A stretch of DNA of 64,000 nucleotides from Sphingomonadales bacterium 39-57-19 (GCA_002282385.1 NCJG01000006.1:62001-126000), one strand, 5' to 3'; counted from the stretch's first letter, positions 29,054 through 37,357 are shown. The notes: generated from the sequence alone by a model not told the origin. Made by a program: numbers and translations.

Positions 29054-29124
29054 TTCATCCGCCTAGCAGTGCGCCGAAGCGGGAACAATGCGCGACAGAT
29101 GATGCTGATGCCTTTTTCTATGGT

Positions 29125-29135
29125 GCAATGCACAA
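29125..29135. promoter_or_regulatory. GTGCA-A-TGCAC palindrome upstream of phaZ
   Basis: An 11-bp perfect palindrome lies 71 bp upstream of the phaZ start. TGCA-centred palindromes are typical of PhaR-type regulators of polyhydroxyalkanoate genes in alphaproteobacteria. PhaR control is an inference. Confidence 0.45.
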
Positions 29136-29205
29136 TAAACGCTTATGAATTCCACAAGAATGCCCTATTTTTCGGGGCAGAAAGACGGAAATCTAAGGAT
29201 TACAG

Positions 29206-30441
29206 ATGCTTTATACCGGTTATGATATGCAACGGAGCTGGTTAGCAGGTGCGGGAAAAATTGCGCAGGCGCAGGCAGATATGCTTAAGAATTTCACCGG
29301 GCCATTTAGTGTGGGCGGTCTTGCCCCCATCGCGGCGTCGGCTTTGGATGTTTTTGCGCATTCGGTTTTGCCGCGCGGAAAGCCAGCATTCGGTTTGGAT
29401 AATGTCACTGTCGATGGCAAGACGTTGCCGGTTCAAGAAGAGAATCTGGCGCGCAAGCCCTTTGGGCAGTTGAAGCGGTTCGTTTATGAAGGCAGCAGCG
29501 CGAAGCCCCGGTTGCTGATTTGCGCCCCGATGTCCGGCCATTTCGCGACGCTGTTGCGCGGAACGGTCGAGCGGATGATCCCAACGCATGATGTCTATAT
29601 CACCGACTGGAAAGATGCGCGCGATGTGCCGTTGACGGGCGGCGGCTTTGATCTTGAAACCTACATCGATTATCTCATTGAATGGCTTGAATTCATCGGC
29701 CCCGATGCTGGCGGACGCGGCGCGCATATGTTGGCGGTGTGTCAGCCTTCGGTCCCGGCTTATGCCGCTGCAGCGGTGATGAGCGCGAAGGACCATCCGC
29801 TGCGGCCACGCACCTTGACGATGATGGGCGGGCCAATCGACACCCGCGAAGCGCCGACGGCGGTCAACGACCACGCCACACGCCGCCCGCATGAATGGTT
29901 CGTACAAAATGTCATTGCGACCGTCCCGCCTTATTATAAAGGGTCGGGACGTCGGGTATATCCAGGTTTTCTGCAGCTTTCGGGCTTTATGTCGATGAAT
30001 CTGGGTAACCATATGATGAGCCACTGGTCGATGTTCTCCGACCTCGTCAAAGGCGATGGCGAAAGCGCGGATCGGCACAAAGAATTTTACGACGAATATC
30101 GCTCCGTCTGCGACATGACGGCCGAATTCTATCTGCAGACCGTCGATACCGTATTTCAGCGTCATTTGTTGCCCAAGGGCGAATTCAACTATCGCGGTAA
30201 GCTTGTTGATCCCGGTGCAATTACGGACATCGGCCTGCTGGCTATTGAAGGTGAGCGGGACGACATCAGCGGCCTTGGGCAAACCAAGGCGGCGCTGAAC
30301 ATTGCAACCGCTTTGCCGGATGCGCTCAAAAAATATCATATGGCGCCGGAAGTGGGCCATTATGGCATCTTCAACGGCAGCAAATGGCGCGAAAAAATTG
30401 CACCTGTCGTGGAAGACTGGATTGTCAGCCACAATGGCTAG
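29206..30441 (+). CDS. phaZ: Intracellular polyhydroxyalkanoate depolymerase
   Basis: The 411-residue enzyme mobilises stored polyhydroxybutyrate inside the cell. It shows the intracellular PhaZ pattern: no signal peptide, a nucleophilic Cys179 in AVCQP in place of the usual lipase-box serine, a candidate acid at Asp352/Asp353 in GERDDISG and His385 in VGHYGIF. The N-terminus MLYTGYDMQR is characteristic of the family. ACTLPVQEE-like and SGHFATLLRGTVE segments match type-1 intracellular depolymerases. A palindrome upstream may link it to PHA regulation. No synthase (phaC) or phasin gene lies in the window. Confidence 0.93.
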   Translation: MLYTGYDMQRSWLAGAGKIAQAQADMLKNFTGPFSVGGLAPIAASALDVFAHSVLPRGKPAFGLDNVTVDGKTLPVQEENLARKPFGQLKRFVYEGSSAKPRLLICAPMSGHFATLLRGTVERMIPTHDVYITDWKDARDVPLTGGGFDLETYIDYLIEWLEFIGPDAGGRGAHMLAVCQPSVPAYAAAAVMSAKDHPLRPRTLTMMGGPIDTREAPTAVNDHATRRPHEWFVQNVIATVPPYYKGSGRRVYPGFLQLSGFMSMNLGNHMMSHWSMFSDLVKGDGESADRHKEFYDEYRSVCDMTAEFYLQTVDTVFQRHLLPKGEFNYRGKLVDPGAITDIGLLAIEGERDDISGLGQTKAALNIATALPDALKKYHMAPEVGHYGIFNGSKWREKIAPVVEDWIVSHNG

Positions 30442-30494
30442 AGCCATTGGTGCCATGTTGCGGCGGACGTTGCGCGCCTTCATCCTTTCACTTC

Positions 30495-30581
30495 GTCACC
30501 CTGAACCTGTTTCAGGGTCCATCGTGCAGCACGACCAGAGCTCGAAAGGATAAATGGACCCTGAAACACGTTCAGGGTGAC
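30495..30581. repeat. Interspersed palindromic (REP-like) element
   Basis: Two 28-bp arms (30495-30522 and 30554-30581) are inverted copies with a single mismatch and each contains the ACCCTGAA / TTCAGGGT core. The spacer is 31 bp. Elements of this look are scattered through many sphingomonad genomes. It lies in the 335-bp gene-free stretch 30442-30776. Confidence 0.8.
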
Positions 30582-30599
30582 GGGGGTGGGGAATGTTTA

Positions 30600-30656
30600 C
30601 CTCTGCGTCCTCTGCGCGAGTCCGTTTTGCACGCAGAGGCGCAGAGAACGCAGAGG
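30600..30656. repeat. Second palindromic repeat, CTCTGCG family
   Basis: CCTCTGCGTCCTCTGCGC (30600-30617) and its inverted copy (30639-30656) differ at one position. Within each arm CTCTGCG is itself repeated. Together with the preceding element it fills most of the 30442-30776 gap, in which I see no gene, promoter or RNA. Confidence 0.75.
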
Positions 30657-30776
30657 GTATGCACATGCGGGAATAACAGCGACAGGAATGAAGGAGAATT
30701 CCTTGCACTGAACAAAATGGCCTCAAACCGTGAAGGTGAGAATTATGCGTTCACGGCCCAATCGAGGTTTTAAGCT

Positions 30777-31070
30777 TTATAACGCGTCGAGATACTCGAT
30801 ATCGGGCGCGCCCGCGAGGCAGGGCGCCAGCTTGGGGCCGGCGGCCTTGAAATAGTCGCTGGCACCATGTGCGGTGAGCGCGTCTTGATCGACATATTGC
30901 TCCAGCACTTTGTAGACCTGTGGGTTCGACCGTGACCGGGTCAACGTATAAAATACGTTCCCCGGTTCATTGGCCCGAACGGCAGCCGCAAGCTCTGCAA
31001 ACACCGCCTCAAAGGCTTCGTTTTTGCCGTCGGCGACGGTTAAAGTTGCGATGACACCAATAGCTGACAT
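30777..31070 (-). CDS. Putative quinol monooxygenase (ABM domain)
   Basis: The 97-residue protein is a compact ABM-fold domain. The opening IGVIATLTVADGKNEAFEAVF, the ANEPGNVFYTLTRS strand-turn and the YVDQDALTAHGASDYFK helix with its His are those of YgiN-like quinol monooxygenases. The actual substrate is unknown. CGGAGC precedes the ATG. It is the last gene of a three-gene set, 20 bp after the thiolase gene, so a side role in acyl or aromatic catabolism is possible. Confidence 0.85.
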   Translation of the reverse strand: MSAIGVIATLTVADGKNEAFEAVFAELAAAVRANEPGNVFYTLTRSRSNPQVYKVLEQYVDQDALTAHGASDYFKAAGPKLAPCLAGAPDIEYLDAL

Positions 31071-31090
31071 GCGGCTGCTCCGTTTCGTTT

Positions 31091-32269
31091 TTAGAAGATT
31101 TCAAAAAGGCCGGCTGCGCCCATGCCGCCGCCAACGCACATCGTGACGACGCCATATTTCGCACCGCGACGCTTGCCTTCGATCAACGCATGGCCGGTGC
31201 AACGTGCGCCCGTCATACCATATGGGTGACCGATAGAGATTGAACCACCATTGACGTTTAGCAACTCGTTTGGAATGCCAAGCTTGTCGCGGCAGTACAG
31301 AACTTGAACAGCAAATGCTTCGTTCAATTCCCAGATGCCGATGTCGTCCATCTTCAGACCAAAGCGCTGCAGCAATTTTGGAATTGCGAACACGGGGCCA
31401 ATGCCCATTTCGTCTGGCTCTGTGCCTGCAACGGCCATGCCGACATAACGGCCAAGCGGGTTCAGGCCCTTTTTCTCAGCGACCTTGGCTTCCATCAAGA
31501 TGGACGCCGAAGAACCGTCGGACAACTGGCTGGCGTTACCGGCCGTGATGGTCATGTCTGGACCAAGCACGGGCTGAAGCGATTGCAAACCTGCGAGCTG
31601 CGTATCGGCGCGATTGCCTTCATCCTTGGCAATGGTCACTTCTTTCTGGCTGACTTCGCCCGTTTCCTTGTTCACGACATTCATCATCGTGGTCACAGGG
31701 ACGATTTCGGCATCGAAGTAACCGGCTGCCTGAGCAGCTGCGGTGCGCTGCTGAGATTGCAGGGCATATTCGTCCATCGCATCGCGGCTGATGTTGTAGC
31801 GCTTGGCCACGACTTCAGCGGTTTGAAGCATCGGCATGTAAATCGAATTGTGCATGGCAACCAATGCAGGGTCGGCTTGAACGCGCATTTCCTTGGTTTG
31901 CACCAATGAGATCGAGTCCTGACCACCAGCTGCCATCACATCGACGTTGTCGACGATGATTTGCTTGGCTGCAGTTGCGATGGACATCAGGCCCGACGAA
32001 CATTGGCGATCCATGGTCATGCCAGAAACAGAAATCGGCAGGCCAGCGCGCAACGCAACCTGACGTGCAAGGTTGCCGCCCTGTGTGCCTTGCTGAAGCG
32101 CGGAGCCCCAAAGGACGTCATCAATTTCGCCGCCTTCAATGCCGGCGCGTTCAACAGCGGCCTTCAACGAATAGCTGCCGAGCGTTGGCCCGAGCGTTGC
32201 GTTAAATCCGCCGCGATAGGCTTTGCCGATGGCGGTACGGGCGGTTGATACGATTACTGCGTCACGCAT
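31091..32269 (-). CDS. Acetyl-CoA C-acyltransferase (thiolase)
   Basis: The 392-residue enzyme cleaves or forms beta-ketoacyl-CoA. The nucleophilic Cys lies in MDRQCSSGL near residue 88, the active-site His in the [13 protein letters not shown] motif, and the second Cys in the C-terminal [10 protein letters not shown]. All three thiolase signatures are intact and the length is standard. It is preceded by AAGGAACC, follows maoC by 24 bp and precedes the ABM gene by 20 bp. The operon points to fatty-acid beta-oxidation. A biosynthetic (PhaA-like) role is the alternative. Confidence 0.93.
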   Translation of the reverse strand: MRDAVIVSTARTAIGKAYRGGFNATLGPTLGSYSLKAAVERAGIEGGEIDDVLWGSALQQGTQGGNLARQVALRAGLPISVSGMTMDRQCSSGLMSIATAAKQIIVDNVDVMAAGGQDSISLVQTKEMRVQADPALVAMHNSIYMPMLQTAEVVAKRYNISRDAMDEYALQSQQRTAAAQAAGYFDAEIVPVTTMMNVVNKETGEVSQKEVTIAKDEGNRADTQLAGLQSLQPVLGPDMTITAGNASQLSDGSSASILMEAKVAEKKGLNPLGRYVGMAVAGTEPDEMGIGPVFAIPKLLQRFGLKMDDIGIWELNEAFAVQVLYCRDKLGIPNELLNVNGGSISIGHPYGMTGARCTGHALIEGKRRGAKYGVVTMCVGGGMGAAGLFEIF

Positions 32270-32293
32270 GGTAATGGTTCCTTGAATTAAAAA

Positions 32294-32752
32294 TTATACG
32301 AAAAACTGGCTGATCCATTCAGCCTGAAGTGCTGGTTTGTCTTCACCCTCAATCTCGACGGTGAACTCAAGCGTCTGCTGCCATTGGCCAGGACGCTTTT
32401 CAACGAGTTCAAGAAGTTTGAAATGTCCGCGCACCCGCTTGCCCGAACGGACGGGCGCCAGAAAACGGGTTTTGTTGCCACCATAATTGACGCCCATTTT
32501 GACGCCTTCGATCTTGGGACAATCGGACTTCGCGCTGAGTACGGGAAAGAGCGACAGGGTCAAAAATCCATGTGCGATGGTGCCACCGAATGGAGTCATC
32601 TTGGCCATTTCTTCATTGATATGGATGAACTGGTGGTCACCGGTTGCATCTGCAAATTTGTTGATCATGTCCTGATCAACCAAAATCCATTCAGAAGTGC
32701 CGATTTTTTCGCCGACCTTAGTCGCGAATTCCGCTGGGGTAATAGTGGTCAT
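32294..32752 (-). CDS. MaoC-family (R)-hydratase
   Basis: The 152-residue hot-dog-fold protein is an (R)-specific enoyl-CoA hydratase of the NodN/MaoC type. The hydratase signature with catalytic Asp and His is DATGDHQFIHINEEMAK, followed by GGTIAHGFLTLSL. AGGAG lies upstream of the ATG. It leads the maoC-thiolase-ABM operon, and such hydratases can connect beta-oxidation to (R)-3-hydroxyacyl-CoA for PHA synthesis. The specific substrate chain length is not visible. Confidence 0.9.
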   Translation of the reverse strand: MTTITPAEFATKVGEKIGTSEWILVDQDMINKFADATGDHQFIHINEEMAKMTPFGGTIAHGFLTLSLFPVLSAKSDCPKIEGVKMGVNYGGNKTRFLAPVRSGKRVRGHFKLLELVEKRPGQWQQTLEFTVEIEGEDKPALQAEWISQFFV

Positions 32753-32868
32753 GGGTGTTTCTCCTGCAAACTATTTGGCCGCACCGTGGCGGTTTCGAAC
32801 GTTCAATACAAGCCCCGGCGATTTGCCGTTACGGCAAGCTTGCGCCCCAGCAACCCATCATCCGCGAA

Positions 32869-34029
32869 TCAGGCTTTCGGCGCAGGAGCAGGCGGCGCAT
32901 AGGGCATGACCATATGGCCATCGGGGGCTGCGGTGAATGTCGTTTGCGTGGGATAGGCAAAGAAAATGCCTTCACGGGCAAACCGGTCGATGATCGCAAT
33001 GCCGATGTCATGCCGCGCCCGAAACATAACCTCCACGTCATCGCTTTCTATGTCGAAAACGAGATGGAAATCGAGCGAGCTTGCGGCAAAGTTATTGAAC
33101 CCAGCGCGGATAAACTGCGCGCCATTGTCCTCGACGACTTCGCGCAAAATTTCCGGGATCCGCTTCGCAAGGGCGGGCGGGGTTTGGTATACGAGCGTCA
33201 GGACGAAGGTAACCCGGCGATAGAGCGTCAGCGTGTTGTTGGTAATTTCCTTCTCAAGCAATTTGCTGTTCGAGATGATCTTCTCTTCACCCGTTAGCGC
33301 ACGCAACCTTGTGCTTTTCATGCCGATGACTTCGACCCGGGCGACGGTGTTATCGTATGACACCGTATCGCCGCGGCGGAATGGCTTATCGAAAATGATC
33401 GATATGGCAGCGAACAGGTCAGAGAAAATCCCTTGGGCGGCAAGGCCAATGGCAATGCCGCCAACGCCAAGGCCGGCGACAAGGCCTGTTACATTTACGC
33501 CGAGATTGTCGAGAATGACGATTGCAGCAACGGCGAACAAAGCAAAGCTGACGAGCAGCCGGATTAACACCATCGCGCTTTGAAGCGTCTCATGTTCGTG
33601 CAGCCCTTCGCCGGCGCGTCGTTCAATCATGCCCAAGATGATTTCGCGCAGCCATATCGCCACCTGCACAACGATCGCGATGGTGAATAAGATATCGATG
33701 GCATGGGCAAGCGCCGCAGGCGCATTGGCAATCTGGTTCACCAGTTCAATGGACACCATGACGCGGAAGAACTTGCTCGTGCGCGCTAATGTACGCGCGA
33801 CGATCGATTTCACATGGGCGCGATGTTCGCTTTCACGTGCAATTTTGGACGCAATGCGTTTCAGCCAGCTGAGCGCGGCGAAAACGATAATGGCCATGCC
33901 AATGGCTACGCTTAGTTCAAAGACATTGCCCTGAACCCACGTCACTGTTGCGTCCCAATAATATTGGAACCGTGGAATGACCGCGTCTGGTTGAATGCGC
34001 TGTATCACGGGTGCTGATTTTGCTGTCAT
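32869..34029 (-). CDS. MscS-family mechanosensitive channel
   Basis: The 386-residue inner-membrane protein has about four helices in residues 30-200. The pore-lining TM3 has the Gly/Ala pattern GLVAGLGVGGIAIGLAAQGI, and the soluble beta domain begins with ISIIFDKPFRRGDTV. This is the small-conductance mechanosensitive channel that releases solutes on hypo-osmotic shock, or a relative of it. The N-terminal extension of about 70 residues is longer than in E. coli MscS (286 residues). It stands alone upstream of the maoC operon. Confidence 0.9.
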   Translation of the reverse strand: MTAKSAPVIQRIQPDAVIPRFQYYWDATVTWVQGNVFELSVAIGMAIIVFAALSWLKRIASKIARESEHRAHVKSIVARTLARTSKFFRVMVSIELVNQIANAPAALAHAIDILFTIAIVVQVAIWLREIILGMIERRAGEGLHEHETLQSAMVLIRLLVSFALFAVAAIVILDNLGVNVTGLVAGLGVGGIAIGLAAQGIFSDLFAAISIIFDKPFRRGDTVSYDNTVARVEVIGMKSTRLRALTGEEKIISNSKLLEKEITNNTLTLYRRVTFVLTLVYQTPPALAKRIPEILREVVEDNGAQFIRAGFNNFAASSLDFHLVFDIESDDVEVMFRARHDIGIAIIDRFAREGIFFAYPTQTTFTAAPDGHMVMPYAPPAPAPKA

Positions 34030-34261
34030 ATTTTATGTGTAAGGCCGAATGCGCCGCTTAACAACCTTTTGGCGCGCTCTGCCGTTGAAAACGAGTGCGG
34101 GTCACGCCGCGGAATATTCGCGCCTTTTGCAACGGCTAAGTGGAGACGGAGCGCCGCTCGCAAACCAATATGTATCGTTACGATCCTGTTTACCATTCGC
34201 TGTTACTGCATAATCGAACCGCTAAAGCCGCCCGAGGCTTGGCTTAAAAGCAGGACTGACA

Positions 34262-34957
34262 ATGCGTAGCATATTACCCAATGGCCAGACAGCTGCGCTT
34301 GGCATAGCGATGGCAGGCGCAGCTTTGGCAGCGGTGACGACGATGCTTGTGCCCGTTTCGCTGCTTGAGGGTGTCGCGGAATCTTCGGGATTATCCGAGC
34401 TTATACCTGCCGTTGGGGCACCGTTAGGCGATACCGCCCGCGCCTTTATTGCATTTGCAATCGGCGCAATGACACTGGCCGTCTTGTCCTATCTTTTGTT
34501 ACGCGCGCACATGCCATGGAACAAAGGTGCCGACGATGTTCGAGAGCTTGGTGATGTGCCTCCGCATGAACTTTCCGAAGAGCATTTGGTCGCACCGCAC
34601 GTGCCGCTGGAGGCAGAACAGCGCGTTGAAGCGACGCTGGAAGCCGCCGGTTCGCAGCCAAGCATTGCGGAGATGGTCGCGCAATTGGAAGCCGCAGTCG
34701 CGTTTCGCCGTCAGAAGCTGGCTGAACTGGAAGCCGTTGCCGCGGACTTGTCGGCTGATGCCACCTATGGCGACGAACCCGGCCCCGCGAGTTCGGAACC
34801 GGTTGCACCGGCGGTCACAGAAAATGACGCTGCAGTTGCCGCATTCCGTCCCGCTTTGGACGCCGTGCCAACCGAAGCCGTGCAAGATGACGACATCGAT
34901 TCTGCGCTGGCAGCGGCGTTGGCGGCGCTGCATCGCATCCATGGCGGCGCGCGCTAA
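34262..34957 (+). CDS. Two-helix membrane protein with long acidic cytoplasmic tail, unknown
   Basis: The 231-residue protein has two hydrophobic segments (residues about 10-34 and 58-82). A soluble tail of about 145 residues follows, rich in Ala, Glu and Val. The tail contains a predicted coiled helix (SIAEMVAQLEAAVAFRRQKLAELEAVAADL) and a final Ala-rich helix (SALAAALAALHRIHGG). AGGACTGAC precedes the ATG. I do not recognise the family. It is convergent with the small gene at 34954 with a 4-bp overlap of the stops. The 232-bp region before it (34030-34261) shows no other feature I can support. Confidence 0.6.
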   Translation: MRSILPNGQTAALGIAMAGAALAAVTTMLVPVSLLEGVAESSGLSELIPAVGAPLGDTARAFIAFAIGAMTLAVLSYLLLRAHMPWNKGADDVRELGDVPPHELSEEHLVAPHVPLEAEQRVEATLEAAGSQPSIAEMVAQLEAAVAFRRQKLAELEAVAADLSADATYGDEPGPASSEPVAPAVTENDAAVAAFRPALDAVPTEAVQDDDIDSALAAALAALHRIHGGAR

Positions 34958-35268
34958 TCCTCCAGTAAGAGCGCATCGATAATCAGTCGGTATTGGCCGT
35001 CGAATATCGCGGTCTCGGTTATGGCGATGTCTGCAACCAGCTGGCTCGGCAGTGAAAATTCATGATCTTCCAGCAACTGCGCGACGGCCGAACGCTGTTC
35101 TGCGGCGGTTATTGGCAATGCAACGGACAGACATATTTGGGCGCCGTTAAATGTAAGGCTATGCCAAGGCCGCTCGTGCAATATCGCGATGCGTGCTTGG
35201 GGCAGTAGCGCTTGCAGCGCACGAACAAGGCTGCGGGCAAGGCTGCGGGACGGTGCTTGGTCCGTCAT
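34954..35268 (-). CDS. Hypothetical 104-residue protein coupled to the small HTH gene
   Basis: The start at 35268 is set by an ATGA overlap with the stop of the upstream HTH gene. A longer frame to 35313 would run inside that gene. The protein has a helical N-terminus (SRSLARSLVRALQALLPQARI). Alternating hydrophobic strands follow (IAILHERPWHSLTF, QICLSVALP, LVADIAITETAIF) and an acidic end (DALLLED). It looks like a small alpha/beta domain. I do not recognise it. Being translationally coupled to a predicted DNA-binding protein, it may act with it. Confidence 0.6.
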   Translation of the reverse strand: MTDQAPSRSLARSLVRALQALLPQARIAILHERPWHSLTFNGAQICLSVALPITAAEQRSAVAQLLEDHEFSLPSQLVADIAITETAIFDGQYRLIIDALLLED

Positions 35269-35471
35269 TGTCGATGGCTGCCTTGTGCGTCGGACCGCTC
35301 GCCATAGCTGCACATGAATGCGCGCAGTTTTTCCTCCATTTCGGGTCGGATTTCGCGACCCATTCTGATGTCGAGCACGAGTCGCGGATCGCGCGCTGCC
35401 AAGCGCCCGAACTTGGTGGGGGGTAGGCCCTGATCACGCAGAAACCGTTCAATCAGGCGTTTGATGTGCAT
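35265..35471 (-). CDS. Small helix-turn-helix-like protein
   Basis: The 68-residue basic protein reads as a compact helical domain: IKRLIERFLRDQGLPPTKFG, then RLAARDPRLVLDIRMGREIRP, then EMEEKLRAFM. The pattern resembles the Cro/C1-like mini-proteins common in sphingomonads, with a recognition-helix-like DPRLVLDIRMGRE segment. DNA binding is an inference. It is divergent from the S24 repressor gene, with TAGGAT operators between, and coupled by ATGA to the next gene. That suggests it belongs to a small regulatory circuit. Confidence 0.65.
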   Translation of the reverse strand: MHIKRLIERFLRDQGLPPTKFGRLAARDPRLVLDIRMGREIRPEMEEKLRAFMCSYGERSDAQGSHRQ

Positions 35472-35516
35472 AATGTCTCCTCCATGTTCGACCCGGATTT
35501 GCTTGCCCGAATCAGT

Positions 35517-35536
35517 TAGAACAAATATAGAACAAA
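35517..35536. repeat. Direct repeat TAGAACAAA, 11-bp period
   Basis: TAGAACAAA occurs at 35517-35525 and again at 35528-35536, in the divergent control region next to the TAGGAT operators. One helical turn separates the copies, as expected of sites bound side by side on one DNA face. Confidence 0.4.
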
Positions 35537-35541
35537 GGTGA

Positions 35542-35575
35542 TAGGATAAATCCTACAAGTCTAGGATATTTCCAA
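35542..35575. promoter_or_regulatory. TAGGAT operators of the S24 repressor region
   Basis: TAGGAT-AA-ATCCTA (35542-35555) is a perfect 6-2-6 inverted repeat. A second, less symmetric copy starting TAGGAT lies at 35562, exactly 20 bp (two helical turns) further. Both sit between the divergent S24 repressor and the small HTH gene, as expected for autoregulation. Confidence 0.6.
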
Positions 35576-35594
35576 CCGAAGCGGAGGGATGACC

Positions 35595-36230
35595 ATGGAG
35601 GAAGAACCAAGAGCTGCTCTGGAACGGCTCATTTTGGAAAGTGGCGAAGATTTTGCCGGATTGTCGAAGCTGGTGGGTCGAAATCCGGCATATATCCAGC
35701 AGTTTATCAAACGCGGAACGCCTAAGAAGCTGCCCGAAACCGAGCGCGGCATATTGGCCCGATATTTTGGTGTTGATGAGGTTTTGTTGGGCAAATCCGC
35801 AGACACTGAGGTGACGTCTGGAATTCGTCTCATTCCGAAGCTGGCTGTCGGTGCTTCTGCAGGTGCCGGCGCTATCCACGATGGGGAGGCGCTTGCCGGC
35901 AATATTGGGTTTGATGAAAAATGGCTGCGCAGGATGGGGCTTGATCCAGCCAAGCTCTCTCTCATCCGCGTGGACGGTGAATCGATGTCACCCACGCTTA
36001 ATCATGGTGACGATATCATGGTCGACAACCGCGCGGCGGCCCAAGCCGTGCGTGATGGCATTCATATTATCCGGCTGGACGATATGTTGATGGTCAAACG
36101 TCTGGCGCAAGGGCCGCGGGGACGACTGTCGGTCCTTTCCGACAACCCCAATTATCCCGACTGGCCAGATGTGGACGGCGCAACTGTTACGGTCATCGGC
36201 CGCGTGGTGTGGGCGGGGCGCCGGCTCTGA
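35595..36230 (+). CDS. XRE/S24-type transcriptional repressor (LexA-like peptidase domain)
   Basis: The 211-residue protein has an N-terminal helix-turn-helix (residues about 12-60; LSKLVGRNPAYIQQFI) and a C-terminal S24 domain with Ser130 in DGESMSPT and Lys168 in LMVKRL, the Ser-Lys dyad used for self-cleavage or its remnants. A GASAGAG segment near residue 87 lies where cleavage would occur. I prefer the ATG at 35595 because GGAGGG is too close to the ATG at 35589. The design is that of phage-type repressors, but no phage genes are present. It probably regulates itself and the divergent pair through the TAGGAT sites. Confidence 0.88.
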   Translation: MEEEPRAALERLILESGEDFAGLSKLVGRNPAYIQQFIKRGTPKKLPETERGILARYFGVDEVLLGKSADTEVTSGIRLIPKLAVGASAGAGAIHDGEALAGNIGFDEKWLRRMGLDPAKLSLIRVDGESMSPTLNHGDDIMVDNRAAAQAVRDGIHIIRLDDMLMVKRLAQGPRGRLSVLSDNPNYPDWPDVDGATVTVIGRVVWAGRRL

Positions 36231-36270
36231 ACGCTTGCCTCGCGCGCTTCAGTCGGCCACATAGTGGCGC

Positions 36271-36957
36271 ATGTCGAACGTCACATCTGCCGCACCCAAA
36301 GCACCGCCCTTAAAAGCCGCCATCATTCCGGTGACGCCGCTTCAGCAAAATTGTACGCTGTTTTGGTGTACCGAAACGAACAAGGCGGCGCTGGTCGACC
36401 CGGGTGGTGATCTGGACAAGTTGAAAGCCGCTGTGGCGCAGACGGGGGTCGAGCTGGAAAAGCTATTGGTGACGCACGGCCATCTTGACCATTGCGGCCA
36501 GACCGGCATGCTCGCCAAAGAATTAGGCCTGCCGATTGAAGGGCCGCATGAAGAAGACCGCTTCTGGATTGCAAAGCTCGACGATGATGGCGCACGCTGG
36601 GGTATGGAAGCACATACGTTCGAACCAGATCGCTGGCTGGTGGATGGCGACACGGTCACCGTGGGCAACCTGACGCTCGATGTCATTCATTGCCCCGGAC
36701 ATACGCCGGGGCACGTGATTTTTCATCACGCGCCCAGCCGTCTTGCAATTGTCGGCGACGTCTTGTTTCAGGGCTCGATCGGCCGCACCGATTTTCCACG
36801 CGGGAACCACGCGGACCTCATCAATGCGATTACGACAAAGCTATGGCCGTTGGGGGATGATGTTACCTTCATCCCCGGTCACGGACCAACCAGCCAGTTC
36901 GGTTATGAGCGACAGCATAATGCATTTGTCGCCGATGACGTTCTGGCTGCCCGGTGA
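36271..36957 (+). CDS. Metallo-beta-lactamase-fold hydrolase (glyoxalase II-like)
   Basis: The 228-residue protein has the full metal-binding set of the family: THGHLDHCG, a later His in IHCPGHTPGHV, an Asp in IVGDVLFQGSIGRTDF, and a final His in FIPGHGPTS. The GRTDFPRG motif is typical of the YcbL-like subgroup, hydrolases of small thioesters related to glyoxalase II. The real substrate is not known. It follows the S24 repressor by 40 bp but looks functionally independent of it, and it converges with the MAPEG gene with a 1-bp gap. Confidence 0.88.
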   Translation: MSNVTSAAPKAPPLKAAIIPVTPLQQNCTLFWCTETNKAALVDPGGDLDKLKAAVAQTGVELEKLLVTHGHLDHCGQTGMLAKELGLPIEGPHEEDRFWIAKLDDDGARWGMEAHTFEPDRWLVDGDTVTVGNLTLDVIHCPGHTPGHVIFHHAPSRLAIVGDVLFQGSIGRTDFPRGNHADLINAITTKLWPLGDDVTFIPGHGPTSQFGYERQHNAFVADDVLAAR

Positions 36958-36958
36958 G

Positions 36959-37357
36959 TTAAAGCACCACTGCGTAAACGCGGGCGAGAGCCCATCCGGC
37001 AAGTCCAAGCAGCGTCAGCATGGAGGTTAGCGTGCCGACCATGCGTCCTTTGCCCAATGTGCCGCCGTCCATGCCCAGGCCATGCGCGAGCCGACCAACG
37101 ATATACACGATGCCCAGGCCCCATAGCCAGTTGTTCGTGCCGCCTGTTGCCTCAAGTGCGGCAATTAAGACCAAGACGAATGGAGCGCTCTCGACGAAAT
37201 TGGCATGTGCGCGCATCCGCCGGATAACAAATTCGCTGCCGCCATCGCCGATCGAAACGCTTTCTTTGGTCCGCGCTTGCCCACAGCGTATCATGAGCCA
37301 AATGTTCACCAAAGCGGCGCCTGCAGCGATGGTAAGGGTTACGGGTAAACTCAACAT
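36959..37357 (-). CDS. MAPEG family membrane protein
   Basis: The 132-residue protein has four hydrophobic segments and the MAPEG signature RMRAHANFVESAPFVLVL, followed by VYIVGRLAHGLGM. Members in eukaryotes are glutathione transferases and leukotriene synthases. Bacterial members are mostly uncharacterised, though some have glutathione transferase activity. Length is standard. GGGAGAG precedes the ATG. Function beyond the fold is not assigned. Confidence 0.88.
   Translation of the reverse strand: MLSLPVTLTIAAGAALVNIWLMIRCGQARTKESVSIGDGGSEFVIRRMRAHANFVESAPFVLVLIAALEATGGTNNWLWGLGIVYIVGRLAHGLGMDGGTLGKGRMVGTLTSMLTLLGLAGWALARVYAVVL

Noticed and set aside
29242..30483. Open frame of about 413 codons antisense to phaZ
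   Set aside because: The sense strand encodes a full PHA depolymerase with its catalytic residues. The antisense product is Arg/His-rich and unstructured-looking.
35265..36230. Prophage or integrative element around the S24 repressor
   Set aside because: No integrase, structural gene, tRNA attachment site or composition shift was found on either side.
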